The position numbers and the translations under genes are program-made. From an uncultured Eubacteriales bacterium (lineage in GTDB: Bacteria; Bacillota; Clostridia; Christensenellales; Borkfalkiaceae), in assembly GCA_902797515.1 (NCBI GenBank), contig CADBSX010000049.1:1-10431 (forward strand): a stretch of 10,431 bases of DNA, read 5' to 3'. Of the stretch, positions 1 to 7,781 are shown in pieces. Within the stretch, counting starts at the first letter, position 1. The number at the start of each line of letters is the position of its first letter. The notes under the pieces are model-generated. The model did no database searches. It had not been told where the DNA came from and worked only from the letters and a program-made list of their open reading frames with translations.

Positions 1-3000
1 GATTTTTACGGGCTCGCGTACCGCAACGCGGGACTTATAAAAAACTGCGAAATAACGGGAGACGTTTACGTTCACGACGAAAAATACCAAGGTGCGGAAA
101 CAGGCGCGGACGAAATAGTTTCGCCCGCCGTTCCGAGTTTTTACGCGACTTCGGTAAACGGGATATACGAAAACAACAGTTTTGATTTTTCCGTTTTTTC
201 GGACGATTTCATATATCCGTATTTTGAAAACGACCATCTCGTAGGAACGACGGTCGAAAAATACTCGTACAGGAAAGACAACTCCGTAACGCTCGACTGC
301 CACCCGTTTCACGACTATATCAAAAACGGAAACAGAAATATAAACAATATATTCAACGTCCGAGGCGTCAAGACGGAAAACGGCTTGACGGACGACGACG
401 GAAACGTATTTTTACAGAAAAACTGCGAAATAGACCTGTCTCTTTCTCACGTGGTCACCGTAAAATTTCCGAGCGAGAGTTTTTACGGCGACGAGGGCGA
501 AAGGAAATATTACAACGAACTAAAATTCCCTTTATACGACGGCGAATATCTCGACCTCAATCCTTTCGCCGCGCGTTGTTTAGGGCTCGATCTGTATAAC
601 GGCGGAAATTCCGATGGATATTTTCCTTACGACCTTACCGAGATAAAGAGTTGGAAAGTCGGCGGGGAAACGCGCGGCGACCTCAACGGGATAAAGGTGA
701 AAGGCGACGTCACCGTCGAACCGACGGCGAAATACCGAAGAACGGTTTTATCCAACGACGCGGGAACGAATACGGGGAATTTTATAGCCGCGGCGCAAAA
801 CTCGTCGGACGGCGTTTTCGACCTCTCGGAATTGAGGAAAGACGGCTGCGTTATAGGCGGCGACTTTTTCTTCTCTTTGCTCGCGAATCCGTTAAACGAA
901 GTTCCCGAAAAGATAATAATCGGCGCAAATTCTCTTCCCGATCCCTTGAACGGATCAGGCTCGCTTTTCTCGTTGCCGTCTTATCGCGCGTTGCACGAGT
1001 ATATAAAGAAAGGCGGCTCGCTCGAAATAAGGGGCGGAAATCCCGATATGGCGCTTATCGGCGGGAAATATCTGTGCAACGCGGACGGGACCGTCCTCGA
1101 ATACCTGTTCTCGGAAGAGGGCGAAACGGAAATAATTCTTCCCGACAGAATAAAGACGCTGAAACAATACGCTTTCCAAGGCGGGATAAATTACGAAAAA
1201 GCCGACCTGTCTTTCGCGGAAAATTTTCACGACCGACTGTTTATTGCCTGTAAAAATCTCAAAAAAGTAAAATTCGGCGGGAAAACTTCGTTTTTTACGG
1301 GATACGATAATATTTACGACAGCAATTTCAATTTCATTTTACAGTACGCCCCGACCGTCGAAGAGGTCGAAATATCCGCTCTTAACGCCGATTACCGGGC
1401 GGAAAACAACTTTATAATAAAGATTTCCGACGGCGCTCTTATGTTTTCGCCGAAAACGCTCGCGGGGAAAATAGCCGTTCCCGAAGGCGTTAAAAAACTT
1501 TATAACGGTTCGATAACTTCGCCCGAAATTACCGAAGTCGGATTTCCCGCCTCTCTCGAATTTTTCAGCGACGCCTGCTTTTCGGGGACGGAAAAACTCG
1601 AAAAGATAACTTTTAAAAGCGAAAACGTAGGCAACGAGACAGGCTCGCCGGATGAAATGAATACGGTTTCTCTTCCGTCTTTGAGCGAAGTGGAATTCGG
1701 CGACGAAGTAAAATTTCTGAATATGAACGCGTCGGCTTTCAGCGGCGCGCCGAACCTCGGAACTCTCGCGCTTCCGAAAAACCTCGAAGAAGTCGGATAT
1801 CTTCCGAAATTCGTAAAAGAATACGCGATAGCGGAAGAGAACGCGAAATACGAAACGGCAAGCGGCGTTTTATACGACAAGACGAACAAAACTCTCGTCT
1901 CGTATCCGTCGGAAAAAGCGGGAAAAACATATACCGTGAAAGACGGAACGGAAAAAATCGGACGATACGCCTTTTACAGAAACGAAAATCTCGAAGAGGC
2001 GGTTTTCCCCGCGTCCGTTCGGGAAATAGGCGATTACGCCTTTAGTCTGTCCAAATTAAAAACCGCGGCGCTGAACGCGGAAGGCACGATAACGCTCGGA
2101 ATTTACGCATTCAACGCCTGCGCGGAACTCTCCGAGTTTTCGGTCAGAGAGGGCGCGGAACTTTATCTCGGCGGCTACGCTTTCGCTTACTGCGAAAAAC
2201 TCGGCGGTTTTCCGTCCGAAAAAGTATTGTCCGTCGGTCTTGCCGCGTTTCGCCGCTCCGCGATAAAGGAATTTACCTTGAACGAAACCGTAACCGCCGT
2301 TCCCGAACATTGTTTTTCGGAATGCAAAGAACTCGAAAGGATAAACATAGGCGGCGCGGTCTCGATAGGACAAAACGCGTTTCTCTCTTGCGAAAAACTG
2401 AAAGGAATATACGGCGCGGAAGTGCTAACGGTCGGATCTTACGCCTTTAAAGACTGTTTATCCCTTGCGACCGCTTATTTCCCGAAAGCGCGGCAAGTAC
2501 GACGCGGCGCGTTTGAAAACTGCGGAAAACTCGAAGAGATAACGCTGAAAGACAAGGCGTCGCTCGAAGAAAAAGCGTTTTCGGGCTGCGTTTCCCTGAT
2601 CTCTTTCAACTCCGTCGCAACGGATATGAGCGGAACGGAAATTTTCAAAAACTGCGAAAAGATAACGTCGGTAAAATACGAAAACTCCGAACGGAACGCC
2701 GCTTTTATAAATTCGTTCGAGGGCGCGAAGTCGCTCAAAGAAGTTTCGGTCGAGGCGAAAACGGCGACGTTTGAAAATTCGTTTAAAAACTGCGTTTCGC
2801 TCGAAAAGATAACCGTAAAAGCCGAAGAGGCAAGTTTCAACGTTTCCGCTTTTCTGTTCGTTACGGGGGCTGTCCGCGTTTACGTTGACGCCGCCGCCGT
2901 CGCGTTCGACGGAAAACTGCCCGAAAACGTGACGCTGTACGTAAGAAGAGATATTCTCGAAGAAATAAAAAACGCCGTCCTCGCGGACGACGGACAAATA

Positions 3001-3021
3001 CTTGCTTACGATTTCGATTAG
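1..3021 (+). CDS. BspA-like leucine-rich repeat surface protein, 5' partial
   Basis: The reading frame is open from the first base, giving 1006 visible residues, and ends at TAG 3019-3021. The first start-like codon (TTG at 385) is internal, because clearly coding sequence in the same frame precedes it, so the true start lies outside the window. Residues 4-22 resemble a GLUG-type motif (NAGLIKNCEITGDV), suggesting an upstream beta-helix region. From about residue 370 to 970 there are many irregular repeats of the LRR_5/BspA type, with recurring cores such as IGDYAFS, VGSYAFKDC and LEEITLK. A variant module with the SGVLYDKTNKTLVSYPSEK pattern lies near 612-640. No C-terminal sortase motif or membrane helix is visible, so any cell-surface anchor (for example a lipoprotein signal) must be in the missing N-terminus. 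This family is usually exported and implicated in adhesion or binding; the ligand here is unknown. The family call is firm and the function is inference. Confidence 0.9.
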   Translation, partial: DFYGLAYRNAGLIKNCEITGDVYVHDEKYQGAETGADEIVSPAVPSFYATSVNGIYENNSFDFSVFSDDFIYPYFENDHLVGTTVEKYSYRKDNSVTLDCHPFHDYIKNGNRNINNIFNVRGVKTENGLTDDDGNVFLQKNCEIDLSLSHVVTVKFPSESFYGDEGERKYYNELKFPLYDGEYLDLNPFAARCLGLDLYNGGNSDGYFPYDLTEIKSWKVGGETRGDLNGIKVKGDVTVEPTAKYRRTVLSNDAGTNTGNFIAAAQNSSDGVFDLSELRKDGCVIGGDFFFSLLANPLNEVPEKIIIGANSLPDPLNGSGSLFSLPSYRALHEYIKKGGSLEIRGGNPDMALIGGKYLCNADGTVLEYLFSEEGETEIILPDRIKTLKQYAFQGGINYEKADLSFAENFHDRLFIACKNLKKVKFGGKTSFFTGYDNIYDSNFNFILQYAPTVEEVEISALNADYRAENNFIIKISDGALMFSPKTLAGKIAVPEGVKKLYNGSITSPEITEVGFPASLEFFSDACFSGTEKLEKITFKSENVGNETGSPDEMNTVSLPSLSEVEFGDEVKFLNMNASAFSGAPNLGTLALPKNLEEVGYLPKFVKEYAIAEENAKYETASGVLYDKTNKTLVSYPSEKAGKTYTVKDGTEKIGRYAFYRNENLEEAVFPASVREIGDYAFSLSKLKTAALNAEGTITLGIYAFNACAELSEFSVREGAELYLGGYAFAYCEKLGGFPSEKVLSVGLAAFRRSAIKEFTLNETVTAVPEHCFSECKELERINIGGAVSIGQNAFLSCEKLKGIYGAEVLTVGSYAFKDCLSLATAYFPKARQVRRGAFENCGKLEEITLKDKASLEEKAFSGCVSLISFNSVATDMSGTEIFKNCEKITSVKYENSERNAAFINSFEGAKSLKEVSVEAKTATFENSFKNCVSLEKITVKAEEASFNVSAFLFVTGAVRVYVDAAAVAFDGKLPENVTLYVRRDILEEIKNAVLADDGQILAYDFD

Positions 3022-3030
3022 CGATACAAA

Positions 3031-3070
3031 GGCGGTGGCGAGGTCGCATCTGTGCGACCTCGCCACCGCC
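3031..3070. terminator. Bidirectional intrinsic terminator between convergent genes
   Basis: A perfect 18-bp GC-rich stem (3031-3048 pairing with 3053-3070) has a 4-base loop (TCTG). On the plus strand it follows the leucine-rich gene stop by 9 bases and is trailed by TGTTTTC. On the minus strand it begins 5 bases after the small ORF stop and is trailed by TTTGTAT. The T-tracts are short on both sides, so efficiency is uncertain, but its position between two converging genes fits a shared terminator. Confidence 0.8.
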
Positions 3071-3075
3071 TGTTT

Positions 3076-3219
3076 TCAATCTTCTTCCGTTTCTTCCGCG
3101 AGCCGTCCGACTTCCTCTTCGTCGCCGTCGAGACTGCCCTCTTCCCAAAGTATAGCCTCGTTCTCTTCGTCCGCGTTTTCAAGCGGAACTTCTTCGTACT
3201 TCTTCTTTTTCTTTTCCAT
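3076..3219 (-). CDS. Small acidic protein translationally coupled to whiA (47 aa)
   Basis: This short reading frame starts at ATG 3219-3217 and stops at TGA 3078-3076. Its start shares one base with the whiA stop (TAATG), a classical coupling arrangement. A purine-rich AGGGGGAAG ribosome site lies just upstream, inside the end of whiA. The protein begins MEKKKKKYEEVPLEN and then becomes strongly acidic (runs such as DGDEEE and AEETEED). It has a single Trp, no Cys, and no signal peptide or membrane segment, so it is probably cytosolic and perhaps disordered. I do not recognise a family. The start position, ribosome site and fit between whiA and the terminator argue that it is real. Its role is unknown; a link to WhiA is inference from coupling only. 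Confidence 0.68.
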   Translation of the reverse strand: MEKKKKKYEEVPLENADEENEAILWEEGSLDGDEEEVGRLAEETEED

Positions 3220-4148
3220 TACAGACTTCCCCCTATTTCTACTATTTTTCTCAATCTGTGGTTAAGACAACTCTTCGTAATCCCAAGCCTTTCAGCGAGT
3301 TTGCTCAAAGTATCGTCTTTATATTTAACTCTCGCTTCCGCCGTTTCCTTTATCGGCGCGGGCAGAGCGTCGAGCCCGACCGTTTCCGCTATCCTGTTTA
3401 TCGCGCAGATCTGTTTTACCGACGCGTCGATCTGTTTCGACATATTCGACACTTCGCAGTTTATCTGCCTGTTGCTGTTGTTGTTTATTTCCTTTTCGAT
3501 AGACACTTCCGCGAGTTTTCCCGCCGCCCTTTCCGCGCCCATGGCGGATAAGAGGTCGGCTATTTCGTCGCGAGTTTTCATATACGCTATGAAACTTTCC
3601 TTTCTCGCCGCGAGTTTCGGCAGAAAATAAAGTTCGCTGAGTATCTCGCAAAAATCGGTCGCCGCCCTGTAATTCGTAAACACGAATTCGAGGTGATAGC
3701 CCGTCGAAGTCGTTTTTTCGACGCTCGGAAGAGTGACGCTGCCGCCGCCCGCAAACGCGCCCTTTACGAACGCTATCTTTTCAGCGTCGGTCGGAAAAAG
3801 GTCGGAATCTATGCTTATATCGACGTCGTATCCGTCGCCTTGGCGGCGGATTATTCCCATATCGGCGAGCGCCTCGCCGCTGCCTTCGCACGTGAACGAG
3901 ATCGTTTTTCTGCCCTTTTTTTGCGGCTTTCCGTTATCGGGCGTAAGTCCGTAGAGTTCCTTCGCCGTCTCGGTGAAAAATTCCGCCGCCCGTTCGCTTT
4001 CGGTCGAAAACTCGAAGCCGGCGACGCCGCCTTTAAAAGTCAATACTCCCGCGGTGCGGATAAACGCGGAAAGTATCGCCCTCTCTTCCGTAAGAGAAAG
4101 CGGGACGTTTCCGAGTATCTCGTTTTTTACTTCTTCCGAAAAATTCAT
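3219..4148 (-). CDS. whiA: WhiA, LAGLIDADG-fold/HTH DNA-binding regulator
   Basis: The 309-residue product has the standard length and layout of WhiA. An N-terminal WhiA domain covers about residues 1-85. A degenerate LAGLIDADG homing-endonuclease-like domain follows (about 118-220, with FVKGAFAGGGSVTLP at 128-141). The C-terminal helix-turn-helix region contains the family signature NRQINCEVSN at 226-235 and a recognition segment (LAERLGITKSCLNHRLRKI) near 284-302. WhiA is a DNA-binding protein required for sporulation gene control in Streptomyces, and it affects division and chromosome segregation in Bacillus; nuclease activity is not expected. The start ATG 4148-4146 is preceded by GGGGGAAAGG, which overlaps the cls stop codon, so translation is probably coupled to cls. 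In many Firmicutes whiA follows rapZ and yvcK; here it follows cls instead. Confidence 0.95.
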   Translation of the reverse strand: MNFSEEVKNEILGNVPLSLTEERAILSAFIRTAGVLTFKGGVAGFEFSTESERAAEFFTETAKELYGLTPDNGKPQKKGRKTISFTCEGSGEALADMGIIRRQGDGYDVDISIDSDLFPTDAEKIAFVKGAFAGGGSVTLPSVEKTTSTGYHLEFVFTNYRAATDFCEILSELYFLPKLAARKESFIAYMKTRDEIADLLSAMGAERAAGKLAEVSIEKEINNNSNRQINCEVSNMSKQIDASVKQICAINRIAETVGLDALPAPIKETAEARVKYKDDTLSKLAERLGITKSCLNHRLRKIVEIGGSL

Positions 4149-4157
4149 CCTTTCCCC

Positions 4158-5705
4158 CTACATAAGCGGCGCGAAAAGAGTCAGCACCGTCTTTACTATC
4201 TTTCCGAAAAATCCGAGTTTTAAACTCTCTTTGTCCGCCACCTCGCACTCTTCGTCGAAAAGCCTTATAAAGTCCTCGTATAAGTCGTTTACCGCGTCGG
4301 ACTTATACATCAGCACGCCGCACTCGTAGTGATGGACGAACGAGCGGTAGTCGAGGTTTATAGTACCTACGACGGCGGTTTGCCCGTCCGATAAAATATT
4401 CTTCGAGTGTATAAATCCGTCTTTATACTTATATATCTTCACGCCCGCGGACAACAGGTCGGAGCAAGTGTGTCTCGTCATTATATATATAAATTTCTTG
4501 TCGGGAACGGACGGGACTATTATCCTCACGTCCACGCCTCTTTTCACCGCGGTTTTAAGCGCGTCGGTGATATTCGTGTCGCAGATAAGATACGGCGTGG
4601 TGATATAGACGTATTTATCCGCGCGGTTTATTATGTCGAGATATACGTTTTCGCCGATGTGGTCCTCTTCGATAGGCGCCGGCGAATCGCCGTAAGATAT
4701 TATAAATCCGTCCGAATATTTTTCGTGGTCTTTAAAAATAAACTTTTCGCCGTCGAGTTCTTCGCCGCCTTCCATATTGTAGAGTTGAATAAACAACTTT
4801 ACGAGACTATCGACGGCTTGTCCTCTTATCATTACCGCGCTGTCGAGCCATCTCCCGAAAGGATGCGTGTAATTTATATATTCGTCGGAAAGGTTCGCGC
4901 CGCTGACAAAGCCCGTTTTGCCGTCTATAACGGCGATCTTTCTGTGGTCGCGGTTGTTGTGCGAAACGGACACTATCGGCACGAATTTATGGAATTTTTT
5001 GGCTTTTATCCCTTCCGCCTGCAATTTCTTGTGATAATTCGGCGAAACGCTCTTCATACTGCCAACGTCGTCGTACATCACGTAAACTCCGACGCCTTTT
5101 TTGACCTTTTCGAGCAGTATTTCCCTTATTTCCGACCACATAAGCCCGTCTTCTATGATGAAATATTCCAAAAAGACGTATTTTTCGGCTTTTCCGATCT
5201 CTTCCAGAAGTCTTGCGAAGAAATTTTCGCCGGAGTGAAGGTACTCGCACGTCGAATTGTCCAAAACGGGAAGAGACGTCGCGTTTTTGAGATACTTCGC
5301 TATACCGACGCCGCTGCCGCCCGTTTCGTCAAGGCGAGCGAGCACTTTATCCTGTTCGTAGTATTCCTCGTCCTTTTCGCTATATACAGAGCGGTATTTG
5401 CGCATCTGCTTTTTACTGACTTTCACGTTTCCGAAAGTGAGATATATCATCACCGCGCCGAACGGGAAAATAAGATAGAGGAAAAACCACGGAAGTTTAT
5501 ATACGGCCGCCTGTTTCTTGTTGATTATGGAAATAAGCAGAAGAACGCCTATTATCGTCGTGATATAAGAAACGAGCACGAACCTCTTCTGCACGAGAAA
5601 AATGAACGCCCAGAAAACGAGCGCTTGCAGTATTATGCTCAGAAATACTATGATAAATCTCGACGCGTAGAGTTTTGTATTGCGTTTTTTTCTCTTCTTT
5701 CCCAT
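4158..5705 (-). CDS. cls: Cardiolipin synthase, phospholipase D family
   Basis: The 515-residue protein condenses two phosphatidylglycerol molecules into cardiolipin and glycerol at the cytoplasmic membrane. It has hydrophobic N-terminal segments at about residues 17-38, 45-62 and 70-92. The last is typical of the PLD-nuclease N-terminal domain (KLPWFFLYLIFPFGAVMIY). Two HKD catalytic motifs are intact: HRKIAVID (H254, K256, D261) and HSKNILSD (H433, K435, D440), each followed by the usual Gly/Asn pattern (SGANL, GTINLDYRSF). Length and architecture match bacterial ClsA-type enzymes. I chose ATG 5705-5703; an in-frame TTG at 5714-5712 would add three residues and abuts a hairpin. No convincing ribosome binding site precedes either start, which is odd for this window. 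The gene is followed by whiA after 9 bases, so they share a transcript. Confidence 0.95.
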   Translation of the reverse strand: MGKKRKKRNTKLYASRFIIVFLSIILQALVFWAFIFLVQKRFVLVSYITTIIGVLLLISIINKKQAAVYKLPWFFLYLIFPFGAVMIYLTFGNVKVSKKQMRKYRSVYSEKDEEYYEQDKVLARLDETGGSGVGIAKYLKNATSLPVLDNSTCEYLHSGENFFARLLEEIGKAEKYVFLEYFIIEDGLMWSEIREILLEKVKKGVGVYVMYDDVGSMKSVSPNYHKKLQAEGIKAKKFHKFVPIVSVSHNNRDHRKIAVIDGKTGFVSGANLSDEYINYTHPFGRWLDSAVMIRGQAVDSLVKLFIQLYNMEGGEELDGEKFIFKDHEKYSDGFIISYGDSPAPIEEDHIGENVYLDIINRADKYVYITTPYLICDTNITDALKTAVKRGVDVRIIVPSVPDKKFIYIMTRHTCSDLLSAGVKIYKYKDGFIHSKNILSDGQTAVVGTINLDYRSFVHHYECGVLMYKSDAVNDLYEDFIRLFDEECEVADKESLKLGFFGKIVKTVLTLFAPLM

Positions 5706-5714
5706 ATTTTTCAA

Positions 5715-5749
5715 AAGCGGCGGTCGTCGGCATCCGACGACCGCCGCTT
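5715..5749 (-). terminator. Strong hairpin before cls: htpG terminator or cls leader attenuator
   Basis: A perfect 16-bp stem (5715-5730 with 5734-5749) has a 3-base loop. Read on the minus strand it ends in CGCTTTTG, a terminator-like but short T-run, and the cls ATG follows after 9 bases. It could end readthrough from htpG. However, the cls promoter (5775-5803) lies upstream of it, so transcripts from that promoter must also pass the hairpin. This makes it a possible attenuator or 5'-end stabiliser for cls. Confidence 0.65.
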
Positions 5750-5774
5750 ATATTGCCCGCCTTTTATATTATAT

Positions 5775-5803
5775 ATTATATACTTTACGGGCGATAAAGT
5801 CAA
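5775..5803 (-). promoter_or_regulatory. Sigma-A-type promoter for cls-whiA operon
   Basis: On the minus strand the sequence reads TTGACT (5803-5798), a 17-base spacer, then TATAAT (5780-5775). This is one mismatch from the -35 consensus with a perfect -10 and ideal spacing. The -35 box begins one base beyond the htpG stop codon. The expected transcription start is near 5768, giving a leader of about 60 bases that is mostly the hairpin at 5715-5749. Confidence 0.82.
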
Positions 5804-5804
5804 A

Positions 5805-7685
5805 TCATTTGGAAAGCAAATCGAGAACGTTGTCCGCGAGCGCGGTCGCGTCGTCGATTTCCAGCCCTGCGGTGAGCCTTGCGAGCGAATAAAGCACGTC
5901 CGCGTAAACGTTTATTCCCTCTTTGTCCGCGTTATATACCTCTTTCAGTTTTTCGTAAACGGGATGCGAGCCGTTTATTTCGAGGACTTTGTTCGCCTTT
6001 ACGCCCTCGCCGCCCGACGGCATCTGCGACATCACCTTTTCCATTTCGAGCGAAACTTCGCCCTCGGAAGAGAGCGCGACGGGATGGCTCTTTAAAACGG
6101 ACGAAACTTTGACTTTCGCGACCTTGTCGCCGAGCCTTTCCTTTATCGCCGCGAGCATATCCTTGTCCTCTTCCGCTTTCTTCCGATCCTCTTCGCTCGC
6201 CGCGTCCTCGCTCAAAACGTTTTTGAACTGCTTGCCCTCGTATTCGCCGAGCATCTTCACCGCGAATTCGTCCACGTCGTCCGAGAAACAGAGTATATCG
6301 TATCCCGCGTCGAGGAGTTTTTCGCTCTGCGGCAAGGATTTCACCGCGCTTTCGGTCTTGCCCGCGCCGTAATATATGTTCTTGTCCTCTTCTTTAAGCC
6401 CTTCGACGTATTCTTTGAGCGTCACGTATTTGCCCGTCTTTACCGACTTGAACATTATAAGGTCCTGCAAGAGTTCCTTGTTCATGCCCCAGCCCGCGTA
6501 CAAGCCGTATTTGAGTTGAAGTCCGAAATTTTTGAAAAACTTGTCGTAGTTTTCCCTGTCGTTTTTCTGCATATCGAGAAGTTCGCTCTTTATCTTCTTT
6601 TCGAGATTGCTTTCGATAAGTTTGAGTTGACGGTCGTGCTGTATCGTTTCACGGGAAATGTTGAGCGTGAGTTCGCTGTCGATAAGCCCTTTTACGAAAC
6701 TGAAACAATCGGGCAGAACGTCCGCGCATTTATCTGTTATAAGCACGCCGTCGGTGTAGAGTTTAAGCCCCTTTTCGTAATTTTTGGAATAGTAGTTATA
6801 AGGCACGTTAGACGGAATAAAGAGAAGAGCCTTATAACTCACCGCGCCTTCGGTCGAAGTGTGGATATACCTCGCCGGATCTTCGTAATCGTAAAAATTG
6901 TCCTTATAGAACTGATTATATTCCTCTTTCGTTATTTCCGACTTGTTCTTCTTCCAGAGCGGTATCATTGAATTGAGAACTTCGTCCTCTTTATAACTCT
7001 CTCTTTCCTTGCCCTCTTTTCTGTCCTCTTCCGACTGCTCTTTGTATTTCGTGACCGCCATCTTTATCGGATAGCGGATATAATCGGAATATTTCTTTAC
7101 AAGACTTCTTATTTTGTACTCTTCGAGGAAATCCGAGTACTTTTCGTCGTCAGTGTCCTTTTTGATATAGAGGACTATATCCGTTCCGCGCCCCTCTTTT
7201 TCGCAGGGCTTTATATCGTAACCTTCCGTTCCTTTCGATGACCACACGTTCGCCGTCTCTTCGCCGAAAGCCTTCGAGTAAACCTCGACTTTTTCGGCGA
7301 CCATGAACGCGGAATAAAAGCCCACGCCGAACTGCCCTATTACGTTTACGTCGTCGTTCTGTTTCGCGTCGGCGTTTTCGGTCTTGAACGCGAGCGAGCC
7401 GCTCTCCGCTATCGTGCCGAGATTGTGTTCGAGTTCGTCCGCAGTCATACCGATGCCGTTATCCGAGATCGTGAGCGTCCGAGCGTCCTTGTCCGCCGTT
7501 ATCCTTATCGAAAAGTCGTTTCTCGTAAGACCGGAAAGCCCCTCTTTAAGCCCTTTGAAATACAGTTTGTCTATTGCGTCGCTGCAATTCGACAAGAGTT
7601 CGCGAAGGAAAATTTCCTTGTGAGTGTAGATCGAGTTGATCATAAGATCGAGTATTCTCTTCGATTGCGTCTTGAAACTTTTCAT
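5805..7685 (-). CDS. htpG: HtpG, bacterial Hsp90 chaperone
   Basis: The 626-residue protein has the normal length for HtpG, an ATP-dependent dimeric cytosolic chaperone that remodels client proteins. The N-terminal GHKL ATPase domain (about 1-220) shows FLRELLSNCSDAIDK with the catalytic Glu at E29 and Mg/ATP-binding N33, DNGIGM at 75-80, and the lid/glycine segment GQFGVGFYSAF at 117-127. The middle domain (about 235-500) has the conserved NISRETIQHDR with R345, the Arg that contacts ATP phosphate in the family. The C-terminal dimerisation domain contains NGSHPVYEKL at 571-580. The start ATG 7685-7683 has an AGAAGG ribosome site at 7700-7695 with 9-base spacing. The upstream promoter and CIRCE-like operator point to heat-shock control by an HrcA-type repressor. 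A promoter for cls begins right after its stop. Confidence 0.97.
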   Translation of the reverse strand: MKSFKTQSKRILDLMINSIYTHKEIFLRELLSNCSDAIDKLYFKGLKEGLSGLTRNDFSIRITADKDARTLTISDNGIGMTADELEHNLGTIAESGSLAFKTENADAKQNDDVNVIGQFGVGFYSAFMVAEKVEVYSKAFGEETANVWSSKGTEGYDIKPCEKEGRGTDIVLYIKKDTDDEKYSDFLEEYKIRSLVKKYSDYIRYPIKMAVTKYKEQSEEDRKEGKERESYKEDEVLNSMIPLWKKNKSEITKEEYNQFYKDNFYDYEDPARYIHTSTEGAVSYKALLFIPSNVPYNYYSKNYEKGLKLYTDGVLITDKCADVLPDCFSFVKGLIDSELTLNISRETIQHDRQLKLIESNLEKKIKSELLDMQKNDRENYDKFFKNFGLQLKYGLYAGWGMNKELLQDLIMFKSVKTGKYVTLKEYVEGLKEEDKNIYYGAGKTESAVKSLPQSEKLLDAGYDILCFSDDVDEFAVKMLGEYEGKQFKNVLSEDAASEEDRKKAEEDKDMLAAIKERLGDKVAKVKVSSVLKSHPVALSSEGEVSLEMEKVMSQMPSGGEGVKANKVLEINGSHPVYEKLKEVYNADKEGINVYADVLYSLARLTAGLEIDDATALADNVLDLLSK

Positions 7686-7724
7686 AGCATATTACCTTCT
7701 TTTAGCAGATATTCCGTTCAAGTG

Positions 7725-7751
7725 TTAGCACTTAAATCGTTTAACTGCTAA
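7725..7751. promoter_or_regulatory. CIRCE-like HrcA operator upstream of htpG
   Basis: The plus strand shows TTAGCACTT at 7725-7733, a 9-base spacer, and AACTGCTAA at 7743-7751. The CIRCE consensus is TTAGCACTC-N9-GAGTGCTAA, so the half-sites match 8/9 and 7/9 with exact spacing. It starts one base downstream of the htpG -10 box and covers the predicted transcription start, where a bound repressor would block initiation. HrcA binding CIRCE is established for groE and dnaK operons; its use here is inferred from the match. The hrcA gene is not in the window. Confidence 0.82.
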
Positions 7752-7752
7752 T

Positions 7753-7781
7753 ATTATAATACTTGCAAAAAAATTTTGCAA
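7753..7781 (-). promoter_or_regulatory. Sigma-A-type promoter for htpG
   Basis: On the minus strand the sequence reads TTGCAA (7781-7776), a 17-base spacer, and a perfect TATAAT (7758-7753). The -35 box has two mismatches to TTGACA. The expected transcription start is near 7746, inside the CIRCE-like operator, and about 60 bases before the htpG ATG. The -35 box is embedded in a palindrome (7762-7782). Confidence 0.78.

Noticed and set aside
385..387. TTG as the start of the first leucine-rich gene
   Set aside because: The same frame is open and clearly coding for 128 codons upstream, with no ribosome site before the TTG.
3694..3900. Homing endonuclease activity or intein suggested by the LAGLIDADG-like segment in whiA
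   Set aside because: WhiA proteins carry a degenerate LAGLIDADG fold as a normal domain; the length and C-terminal HTH match standard WhiA, with no splice junction motifs.
5712..5714. TTG as the start of cls
   Set aside because: It touches the base of the hairpin, lacks a ribosome site and adds only three residues; ATG at 5705 is the simpler choice.
4407..6095. A 562-codon open frame on the plus strand, antisense to cls and the end of htpG
   Set aside because: It crosses the cls hairpin, promoter and two strongly conserved genes on the other strand, and its translation is rich in Arg, Phe and Val with no family features. It is an effect of the codon bias.
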